Of a DNA stretch of 9,070 nt, positions 1 to 5,590 are shown piece after piece. The notes beneath the pieces are model-generated. The model did not search any database, had not been told where the DNA came from, and saw nothing but the letters and a program-made list of their open reading frames with translations. This DNA is from Bifidobacterium sp. UBA6881. Its GTDB lineage: Bacteria > Actinomycetota > Actinomycetes > Actinomycetales > Bifidobacteriaceae. The translations under genes were made by a program, and so were the position numbers. The DNA is taken from positions 9,483 through 18,552 of the forward strand of contig DKCF01000052.1 in the NCBI GenBank assembly GCA_002451435.1, read 5' to 3'. Position 1 is the stretch's first letter, and each line of letters starts with the position of its first letter.

Positions 1-524
1 CTGGCGACCAACACCGCGGTCAATGCGAACTGCAGGATGGAGATGTATCGATAGCCCCACGACCATCCCTGCCCCGCTCCCAACGCGAAGCTCATGATGT
101 ACGGACCGGTCAGCGTACCTAATCCCCACATGGCGTGCAGCCAGCTCATGTGGCGGCTTTCGTAATGGATGGCGACATAGTTGTTGAGCGCCGCATCGAC
201 GCCGCCCGCACCCAAGCCATAGGGAATGGCGAGCGCCAGCAGCGTCCAATAGTTCGGCGCGAAGGAAAATCCCAGCAATGCGAACGCCGTCAGCGCCACG
301 GACACCGCAGTGACCTTGCCTGCGCCGAAGCGCAGGGTCATGCGGTCGGAAAGCAGCGCGGACACGATGGTGCCCGCGGAGATCATCATGGAGATGCCGC
401 CGGCCCAGGAAATCGGCGCGTTCAGGTCGCCGCTCATGGTGGGCCATGCGGCGCCCAGCACGGCGTCGGGCAATCCGAGGCTGATGAAAGCCACATAAAT
501 CACGGCGAGCAATAGATTGACCAT
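1..524 (-). CDS. MFS transporter, N-terminal part (runs off the left edge)
   Basis: This is the first 174 codons of a major facilitator superfamily permease, an inner-membrane secondary transporter; its substrate cannot be told from this fragment. The ATG at 524-522 follows an AAAGGAG ribosome site (532-538) with 7 nt spacing, which fixes the start. The translation is strongly hydrophobic, with about six membrane segments at residues 3-25, 43-59, 72-90, 93-112, 132-150 and 158 onward. The loop between helices 2 and 3 carries an MFS motif-A-like stretch, SDRMTLRFGAGK (59-70). The stretches PYGLGAGGVDAALNNY (101-116) and SWLHAMWGLGTLTGPY (127-142) resemble a FucP-like MFS group common in Firmicutes and bifidobacteria. 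Fold and family are clear. A sugar substrate is possible but is only inference. The gene lies downstream of parE behind a hairpin and has its own promoter-like region, so it is probably a separate transcription unit. Confidence 0.88.
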   Translation of the reverse strand, partial: MVNLLLAVIYVAFISLGLPDAVLGAAWPTMSGDLNAPISWAGGISMMISAGTIVSALLSDRMTLRFGAGKVTAVSVALTAFALLGFSFAPNYWTLLALAIPYGLGAGGVDAALNNYVAIHYESRHMSWLHAMWGLGTLTGPYIMSFALGAGQGWSWGYRYISILQFALTAVLVA

Positions 525-576
525 GGATCAGCTCCTTTGATGGTTCCGTCAGCAGACGCGGCGACGCGATGTTCGG

Positions 577-611
577 GGATATTCTATCCGCAACTGTCTA
601 CCAATCGGTAA
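577..611 (-). promoter_or_regulatory. Probable promoter of the MFS gene with two inverted repeats
   Basis: On the minus strand a good -10 hexamer, TAGAAT (586-581), lies about 57 bases before the ATG. The best -35 candidates, TACCGA (610-605) or TTACCG (611-606), sit at a longish spacing of 18-19 bp. The -10 lies inside a perfect inverted repeat, GGATA-TTC-TATCC (577-589). The -35 region coincides with a second one, TACC-AATC-GGTA (599-610). Overlap of palindromes with both promoter elements suggests an operator for a transcription factor, as expected for an inducible transporter, but the arms are short and no regulator gene is visible nearby. Confidence 0.4.
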
Positions 612-687
612 TTTAGCGGATGCGGCGAACGCGCGGAACCATGGCGGTGCGCGGGCCCGTTCCACGCGACCCTGTATGTCCGAATAC

Positions 688-729
688 GCGGAAGGCGGGT
701 TCCCGACGCATCGGAAACCCACCTTCCGC
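688..729 (-). terminator. parE terminator hairpin
   Basis: Arms at 688-706 and 711-729 form a 19-bp stem closed by a 4-base loop, starting 17 bases after the parE stop. On the plus strand two positions would be C-A mismatches. In the minus-strand RNA both become G-U wobbles, so the stem is continuous only in the parE transcript, which supports its orientation. The stem can extend by two more pairs (687/730 as G-U, 686/731 as A-U). No long U-tract follows, so termination may be imperfect, or the stem may instead protect the 3' end. Confidence 0.65.
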
Positions 730-746
730 ATGGGGACGGACGACAA

Positions 747-3098
747 TCAGGTATCGATTTTGGAACGGTCGAAATCATCGGCGTTCTCCACGATGAACGC
801 CTTGCGCGGCGGTACGTCGTCACCCATCAGCAGGCTGAAGATCTGACTGGCGTGCTCGGCGTCCTCCATGCGGATGCGGCGCAGCATGCGCGTGCGCGGA
901 TCCATGGTGGTGTCCGCCAGCTGGTCGGCGTCCATTTCGCCCAGACCCTTGTACCGCTGGATGTCCTCGTTGTAGCCGATGTGCTTGCTGTCGAGTTCTG
1001 CGAGCTTTCCAGCGAGTTCGTCATCGGAATACGTGTAGATGAACTCGCCCTTGTGCGAACCCGTCAGCGCGATACGGTGCAACGGCGGCACCGCGGCATA
1101 CACATGGCCGTGCTCGATCAGCGGGCGCATGTACCGGTAGAACAACGTCAGCAGCAGAATGCGGATGTGCGCGCCGTCGACATCCGCATCGGTCATCATG
1201 ATGACCTTGTTGTACCGCGCCTGGCTGATGTCGAAGCTGGCTCCGGATCCGGCACCGACCACCTGGATGATGGCCGCGCATTCCTTGTTCGACAGCATCT
1301 GGGCCAACGAGGCCTTCTGCACGTTGAGGATCTTGCCTCGAATCGGCAGCAACGCCTGGAACCCGGAGTTGCGGGCCGCCTTGGCGGTACCCAATGCGGA
1401 ATCTCCCTCGACGATGAACAGTTCGGCCACATCGTCGTTACCCGGCTGGCAGTCGGACAGCTTCGATGGCATGGACGCGGATTCCAACGCGTTCTTGCGG
1501 CGGGTCACCTCTTTGGTCTTGCGGGCCTGGATGCGGGCGTGCATCTCGCCGGAGATCTTCTCCAGCACGCGGAAGGACTGTTCCTTGTACCCGCGTTTGG
1601 AGCCGGTGATCATCTCGCCGAACTGCTGGTCGGTCATTTTGGAGACGATTGGCCTGACCTGCGCGGTGCCGAGCACGTCCTTGGTCTGGCCTTGGAACTG
1701 CGGTTCCGCGATGCGCACGGTGACGACGGCGACGAGCCCGGCGAGGATGTCGTCGCGTTCGACTTTCATGTGCGGGTCTTTGAGATTCACTTTGAGTTTG
1801 CGCGCGTTGTCCTCGACGGCCTTGCGGATCTGCTTGGTGATGCCCTGCAGGAAACCGTCCACGTGCATGCCGCCGCCCGGCGTCTCCACCACGTTGACGA
1901 AGCTGCGCAAGGTGGTGTCGTAGCCGTTGGTCCAACGCATGGCGATGTCCACCGCGCAGTTTCTGGTGACTTTCTGCGCGTGCAGCTCGCCGTTGTCCCC
2001 GACCGCCTGCGTCTCCTCCACATACGTGTTCTCGCCGGTGACGCGCCAGATGCCGGAGATGGCCTCACCCTTGGACAGGAAGTCCACGAAGTCCTTCACA
2101 CCGCCGGTGTGGCAGAACTCCTCGACGCGCGCATGCGCGTATTTCGGTTCGGTGGATTGCACGTCTGTCGTGATGACAGCGTCGATACTCGCCGCGTCGG
2201 TTGCCTCGGACGGCCGTTCGTCGGACTGGACGGACGCGTCGGACTGGACGGTAGGCTGTTCGTCCGCGTCGGAAACCGCATCGGCGGTTTCATCCTCATG
2301 CCGCTGCACGTCTGCACCGGTCTGCCCGTCGGGACCGTCGACCTCCAAACGCTCGTCAACCGATTCGATGCCGGTTTCGGGGATGTTCTCGTCGACAACG
2401 GTGATTTTCAGCCCCGGAACCAGGAAGCTGGTCTGTCGCACACGGTCGATCAGCTGCTCGTAGCTGAATTTCGCGGTGTCGTTGAAAATCTCCGGATCGG
2501 CCCAATAGCGGATGCGCGTACCGGTGGTTTTCGGGCCGACCTTGCCGATGATCTCCAGTTCGGTCGGACGGTTCTTCCTCGTCTTCTTGAATGGTGAGTC
2601 CGGTGACGGATGTTCCGGATCCACGTCGGTGTACACGCCGGGATGACCTTGGTGGAACGACATATGGTGGGTTTTGCCGTCGCGGTCCACCTCGACGTCG
2701 AGGCGGGAGCTCAACGCGTTCACCACGGATGAGCCCACACCGTGCAGACCGCCGGAAGCCGCGTAGGAGGAATCGCCGAATTTCGCGCCGGCATGCAATT
2801 TGGTCAACACCACTTCGACGCCGGTGAGCTTCGTCTTCGGCTCGATATCGACAGGAATGCCTCGCCCGTTGTCCGCCACCTCGACGGAGCCGTCGTCATG
2901 CAAGGTCACGATGATATGGTCGCAGACGCCGGCCAACGCCTCGTCGACCGAATTGTCGATGATCTCCCACAGGCAGTGCATCAAACCTTGGCTGTCGGTG
3001 GTGCCGATGTACATGCCCGGACGCTTGCGCACCGCATCAAGCCCGTCCAGCACGGTGAGGTTGCGCGCGCCGTAATTGTCTTTCGCCATTGTTCCCAT
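747..3098 (-). CDS. parE: DNA topoisomerase IV subunit B (ParE)
   Basis: This is the ATPase/TOPRIM subunit of the type IIA topoisomerase that decatenates daughter chromosomes together with ParC, which is not in this window. Domains in order are: a GHKL ATPase with WEIIDNSVDEA (44-54), DNGRGIP (76-82) and the lid GGLHGVGSSVVNALS (116-130); a transducer domain to about 440; and a TOPRIM domain with EGDSALGTAKAAR (564-576) and DADVDGAH (637-644), then QRYKGLGEMDADQL (714-727). The EGDSALG variant, followed by LLPIRGKILNVQKAS, is the form I know from actinobacterial ParE rather than GyrB. At 783 residues it is longer than usual because of an acidic, low-complexity insert at about 238-318. Actinobacterial type IIA B subunits vary at this place. 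The ATG at 3098 is used here; a second in-frame ATG at 3089 (residue 4) is preceded by a weak GGGAA, and neither has a strong ribosome site. It lies 105 bp downstream of the sigma factor gene, same strand. Confidence 0.93.
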   Translation of the reverse strand: MGTMAKDNYGARNLTVLDGLDAVRKRPGMYIGTTDSQGLMHCLWEIIDNSVDEALAGVCDHIIVTLHDDGSVEVADNGRGIPVDIEPKTKLTGVEVVLTKLHAGAKFGDSSYAASGGLHGVGSSVVNALSSRLDVEVDRDGKTHHMSFHQGHPGVYTDVDPEHPSPDSPFKKTRKNRPTELEIIGKVGPKTTGTRIRYWADPEIFNDTAKFSYEQLIDRVRQTSFLVPGLKITVVDENIPETGIESVDERLEVDGPDGQTGADVQRHEDETADAVSDADEQPTVQSDASVQSDERPSEATDAASIDAVITTDVQSTEPKYAHARVEEFCHTGGVKDFVDFLSKGEAISGIWRVTGENTYVEETQAVGDNGELHAQKVTRNCAVDIAMRWTNGYDTTLRSFVNVVETPGGGMHVDGFLQGITKQIRKAVEDNARKLKVNLKDPHMKVERDDILAGLVAVVTVRIAEPQFQGQTKDVLGTAQVRPIVSKMTDQQFGEMITGSKRGYKEQSFRVLEKISGEMHARIQARKTKEVTRRKNALESASMPSKLSDCQPGNDDVAELFIVEGDSALGTAKAARNSGFQALLPIRGKILNVQKASLAQMLSNKECAAIIQVVGAGSGASFDISQARYNKVIMMTDADVDGAHIRILLLTLFYRYMRPLIEHGHVYAAVPPLHRIALTGSHKGEFIYTYSDDELAGKLAELDSKHIGYNEDIQRYKGLGEMDADQLADTTMDPRTRMLRRIRMEDAEHASQIFSLLMGDDVPPRKAFIVENADDFDRSKIDT
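2219..2251 (-). repeat. 18-bp-period tandem duplication inside the parE insert
   Basis: The 15-base word CGTCGGACTGGACGG occurs at 2219-2233 and again at 2237-2251, a spacing of exactly 18 bases. In the parE frame each copy encodes Val-Gln-Ser-Asp, so the duplication adds six codons without changing the frame. It lies in the acidic Ser/Asp-rich insert of the transducer domain, where length change is probably tolerated. Confidence 0.8.
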
Positions 3099-3142
3099 TC
3101 TGTAAATGCCGTCTATCTGTAGATACCGTCGGTGAGATGGAA

Positions 3143-3182
3143 GAAGTCGAGAAATTCAACGTTTCTTGAATTTCTCGACTTC
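3143..3182 (-). terminator. Perfect 17-bp hairpin between the sigma factor gene and parE
   Basis: The arms GAAGTCGAGAAATTCAA (3143-3159) and TTGAATTTCTCGACTTC (3166-3182) are exact reverse complements around a 6-base loop. The hairpin begins 21 bases after the sigma factor stop codon. It is rich in A and T for this genome and is followed on the minus strand by only a mildly pyrimidine-rich stretch (TTCCATCTC), not a U-run. It could be a terminator, an attenuator limiting read-through into parE, or an RNA-processing or 3'-protection site. The 44 bases left between it and parE hold no convincing promoter, so some read-through seems likely. Confidence 0.6.
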
Positions 3183-3203
3183 ATGCGTTCCTCTGGTTCC
3201 CAA

Positions 3204-4583
3204 TCACTGGTCCAGGAAGTCGCGCAACGTCTGCGAACGGGACGGATGGCGCAACTTCGACATGGTCTTGGACTCGATCTGGCGGATGCGCTCACGGGTG
3301 ACGCCGTAAACACGGCCGATGTCGTCCAAGGTCTTGGGCTGGCCATCCTCCAGGCCGTAGCGCATCTTGATGACGCCGGCCTCTCGTGGCGACAGGGTCT
3401 CCAACACCTGCTTGAACTGTTCCTGCAGCAGGGAGAAGGCGACCGCGTCGGACGGCGCGATGGCGTCGGTGTCTTCGATCAGATCACCGAACTCGGAATC
3501 GCCGTCCTCGCCCAGCGGAGTGTGCAGCGAAATCGGCTCACGGCCGTACTTCTGCACTTCCTGCACCTTTTCGACCGGCATGTCGAGCTCGCGCGCAAGC
3601 TCGTCCGGCGTGGGTTCACGGCCGAGGTCCTGCAGCATCTGGCGCTGCACACGCGAAAGTTTGTTGATCACTTCGACCATGTGCACGGGCACGCGGATGG
3701 TGCGTGCCTGATCGGCCATGGCTCGAGTGATGGCCTGGCGAATCCACCACGTCGCGTAGGTGGAGAACTTGAAGCCTTTCTTCCAATCGAATTTCTCGAC
3801 GGCGCGGATCAGACCGAGATTGCCTTCCTGGATCAAATCGAGGAACAGCATGCCGCGGCCGGTGTAGCGCTTGGCCAGCGACACCACGAGTCGCAAGTTG
3901 GCCTCCAGCAGGTGGTCCTTGGCGCGGCGTCCGTCGTTCGCGGCCCATTTGAGTTCGCGCTTGCGCTTGAAGTCCATCTTGTCGGATTCGGTGTCCAGCA
4001 GATGCTGGGCGTACAGTCCGGCTTCGATGCGTTCGGAAAGGTCGACTTCCTGCTCCGCGTTCAACAGGCTCACGCGGCCGATCTGCTTGAGGTAGTCCTT
4101 GACCGGATCGGCGGTGGCGCCGGCCGCGATCACACGGCGCTTCGGATTGCCCGATGGCGTCAGATTGTCGTCGTCATCGTCGTCGCGCACCACGAAAGCG
4201 CCCTTCTCCTTGGGCACTTCCGGCTTCTTGCGCTCTTCCTCGTCGTCATCGTCCTCTTCGGGCTCGGATTCCTCCTCGTCATCGATGTCGTCGCCATCGT
4301 GGGAGTCGACGTCACCGAGGTCGTCGAGGTTGTCGTCGAAATCAGCGTCGTCGACTTCGGCGTCCTCATCGTCGAGGGTTCCCTCCTCAAGCGGTTCCTC
4401 CTTGCGCTTCTTGGTCGCGGAACCCTTCTTCGCGGTCGCCTTGCGAGGGGTCTTCGTGGCGGTGGTCTTCCTCACCGCGCTTTTCCTGGTCGAGGACTTG
4501 CGTGCGGCGGCTTTTTTCGAGGAGGCGGCCTTTTCAGTCAGACCAGTCTGTTCCGTGCTTGCCGTCGTTTCCTTGGTGGCCAA
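3204..4583 (-). CDS. rpoD: Primary sigma factor of RNA polymerase (RpoD/SigA/HrdB type)
   Basis: This is the housekeeping sigma-70 factor that directs RNA polymerase to most promoters. It has 459 residues. Residues 1-62 are Lys/Ala/Thr-rich and basic. Residues 69-140 are strongly acidic, including a run of six Asp at 134-139. Region 1.2 begins at DPVKDYLKQIG (159-169). Region 2 covers about 223-293, with NLRLVVSLAKRY (229-240), the core-binding stretch FLDLIQEGNLGLIRAVEKFD (247-266) and the -10 recognition/melting segment FKFSTYATWWIRQAI (271-285). Region 3 includes GREPTPDELARELD (321-334). Region 4 ends with the -35-reading helix-turn-helix TLDDIGRVYGVTRERIRQIE (418-437). All motifs of a group 1 sigma factor are intact. 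The start is TTG at 4583, seven bases after a perfect AGGAGG. An upstream ATG at 4622-4624 is out of frame. The neighbouring parE on the same strand matches an hrdB-parE association I recall from Streptomyces. Confidence 0.95.
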   Translation of the reverse strand: MATKETTASTEQTGLTEKAASSKKAAARKSSTRKSAVRKTTATKTPRKATAKKGSATKKRKEEPLEEGTLDDEDAEVDDADFDDNLDDLGDVDSHDGDDIDDEEESEPEEDDDDEEERKKPEVPKEKGAFVVRDDDDDDNLTPSGNPKRRVIAAGATADPVKDYLKQIGRVSLLNAEQEVDLSERIEAGLYAQHLLDTESDKMDFKRKRELKWAANDGRRAKDHLLEANLRLVVSLAKRYTGRGMLFLDLIQEGNLGLIRAVEKFDWKKGFKFSTYATWWIRQAITRAMADQARTIRVPVHMVEVINKLSRVQRQMLQDLGREPTPDELARELDMPVEKVQEVQKYGREPISLHTPLGEDGDSEFGDLIEDTDAIAPSDAVAFSLLQEQFKQVLETLSPREAGVIKMRYGLEDGQPKTLDDIGRVYGVTRERIRQIESKTMSKLRHPSRSQTLRDFLDQ

Positions 4584-4590
4584 ACTTATC

Positions 4591-4596
4591 CCTCCT
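4591..4596 (-). promoter_or_regulatory. Strong ribosome binding site that fixes the TTG start of the sigma factor gene
   Basis: The minus strand reads AGGAGG, then seven bases (GATAAGT), then TTG. No in-frame ATG or GTG has comparable support, so this site decides the unusual start codon. Confidence 0.85.
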
Positions 4597-4618
4597 AGTG
4601 ATCCCGCCGGAAGCGTAT

Positions 4619-4648
4619 ATCATATGGACCCACTTCTGGCAAGGGCAA
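4619..4648 (-). promoter_or_regulatory. Likely promoter of the sigma factor gene
   Basis: On the minus strand TTGCCC (4648-4643) and TATGAT (4624-4619) are separated by 18 bp, each close to the sigma-70 consensus. Transcription would start near 4612, giving a leader of about 29 bases that includes the AGGAGG site. A 6-bp perfect inverted repeat, TATTCC-CAA-GGAATA (4688-4702), lies about 40 bp upstream of the -35 and might be a regulator site. This prediction is by eye only. Confidence 0.5.
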
Positions 4649-4746
4649 ATCGTCAACTATGTGAGTAAACCACCCCGCAAGGACGATTATTCCCAAGGAA
4701 TAGCGGCCACCATCCGCCCGGTTCCGGAGTCATACGGCGTGTCGCC

Positions 4747-5397
4747 TTATATTTCAACGGTCCACGCCGGTCCGACATGCCGGTGTAGCGCCGAACATAC
4801 GATTGCGGCCAGCGAACAGTCCTCATCCAATGCGAGCGCGCGCAATGCGCACAGCATGGCGCGCTCGTCGCCCATCCACCAGAGAACGTATGCGATCACC
4901 GCCAACGGCTGCACCTGATACCGTTCAGGAACGACGCCGATGATGTCGAACAGCATGTCGATGCCCTGGTCGCACCGCGCCTTGCCGGGCCGCCGCGCGG
5001 CGTCGCGGAAGGATTTGCCGAGCAGGTCCTCCAATCGTCGGGCGTTGCGCGGCAGCATCGGCCTGGCGATGAAATCCAGCAGGAACTCGCGCGGCGCATC
5101 CTCCTCGCCGAGGATGATGGAGACGATCAGCGCGTCGCGGACGGCCAACGTCCGGTCCATGGCCGCGGCGATCGTCATCATATCCGCGCGGTCGAGCGCG
5201 CCGTGTTCCGTCCGCGCATCGCCCATGGCGTCCATCCACCGCATGAACGGCCCCTCGATGAGATCCCGCATCGCCGCGGACGTGCCCCGCCGCGCGCAAT
5301 CCCGTTCGATGCCGTAGCGGATCCGTTCCATATCCTCGTTCGTGGCCGGCATGGCCGCAACGTCATCCATGGCCGCCCCAATGTTCTCGACATTCAT
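4747..5397 (-). CDS. DUF4192-like protein of unknown function
   Basis: This is a 216-residue protein with no signal peptide or clear membrane segment, probably cytoplasmic. The C-terminal segment PLAVIAYVLWWMGDERAMLC (164-183), followed by ALRALALDEDCSLAAIV (184-200) and an ending near GPAW (209-212), matches my memory of the actinobacterial DUF4192 family signature: a Trp/Gly helix, a run of alanine and leucine, then Asp and Ala/Leu helices. The first 100 residues are Met-, Asp- and Arg-rich and mostly helical, without a motif I know. The start at 5397 is chosen because AAGGAGG (5405-5411) lies seven bases before that ATG. An ATG nine codons upstream (5424) lacks such a site and would place the Shine-Dalgarno inside the gene. 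It lies 163 bp upstream of the sigma factor gene on the same strand and diverges from the polyprenyl synthase gene. No biochemical function can be given. Confidence 0.75.
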   Translation of the reverse strand: MNVENIGAAMDDVAAMPATNEDMERIRYGIERDCARRGTSAAMRDLIEGPFMRWMDAMGDARTEHGALDRADMMTIAAAMDRTLAVRDALIVSIILGEEDAPREFLLDFIARPMLPRNARRLEDLLGKSFRDAARRPGKARCDQGIDMLFDIIGVVPERYQVQPLAVIAYVLWWMGDERAMLCALRALALDEDCSLAAIVCSALHRHVGPAWTVEI

Positions 5398-5404
5398 GAT
5401 TCGC

Positions 5405-5411
5405 CCTCCTT
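5405..5411 (-). promoter_or_regulatory. Ribosome binding site that sets the start of the DUF4192-like gene
   Basis: AAGGAGG on the minus strand is followed by seven bases and then the ATG at 5397. This favours the shorter 216-residue protein over a 225-residue reading from 5424. Confidence 0.8.
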
Positions 5412-5460
5412 GGCTGTCGCGCATTGCTACGTCAATGCACTATGCCTCATTCGCGCGCCC

Positions 5461-5478
5461 GGCCGAACGTTTTCGGCC
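5461..5478. repeat. Inverted repeat in the divergent intergenic region
   Basis: GGCCGAA (5461-5467) and TTCGGCC (5472-5478) are perfect complements around CGTT. The repeat lies between the divergent DUF4192-like and polyprenyl synthase genes, about 64 bp from the first start and 112 bp from the second. It has no U-tract on either strand and no gene ends here, so a terminator is unlikely. A binding site for a regulator of one or both genes is possible but unproven. Confidence 0.4.
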
Positions 5479-5554
5479 CCTTGTGGTCGAAGGACGGCGA
5501 GCCCGGCGTTTCGCATGACGCATCCATGCCACTCAGGCATTGGCGCCATTGGGA

Positions 5555-5583
5555 TTCGGTCTTGTCGAATGCCTGTGGATAAC
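5555..5583 (+). promoter_or_regulatory. Possible promoter of the polyprenyl synthase gene, giving a leaderless mRNA
   Basis: TTCGGT (5555-5560) and GATAAC (5578-5583) are separated by 17 bp. The second lies exactly seven bases before the ATG at 5591, so transcription could begin at or next to the start codon. This geometry, with the lack of a Shine-Dalgarno sequence, fits the leaderless genes common in actinobacteria. Both hexamers are imperfect, so the call is tentative. Confidence 0.35.
5574..5582 (-). promoter_or_regulatory. Perfect DnaA-box sequence
   Basis: TGTGGATAA on the plus strand is the exact reverse complement of the classic DnaA box TTATCCACA. It overlaps the predicted -10 of the polyprenyl synthase gene. 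I see only this one exact copy here and no cluster or AT-rich unwinding element, so it is not an origin. It may be a regulatory DnaA site or chance. Confidence 0.4.
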
Positions 5584-5590
5584 TGTTCGT

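Noticed and set aside
852..2597. Long open frame on the plus strand (581 codons) opposite parE
   Set aside because: It lies wholly antisense to parE, is rich in His, Arg, Val and Asp as expected from the complement of high-GC codons, has no recognisable domain or ribosome site, and ends with parE's codon bias. It is a shadow.
3132..4598. Plus-strand open frame of 488 codons opposite the sigma factor gene
   Set aside because: It is antisense to a fully conserved sigma factor, and its Val/Leu-rich C-terminal part is the complement of the Asp/Glu tract.
4736..4746. Small inverted repeat GGCG-TGT-CGCC after the DUF4192-like gene
   Set aside because: The stem has only four pairs and no U-tract follows, so it cannot be supported as a terminator.
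5526..5540. Short dyad ATGCC-ACTCA-GGCAT before the synthase gene
   Set aside because: Five-base arms are expected by chance in a sequence of this size and nothing else supports a site.
5574..5582. Replication origin at the DnaA-box sequence
   Set aside because: A single box without a cluster, an AT-rich region, or dnaA, dnaN or gyrB neighbours does not make an origin; only a regulatory reading is kept.
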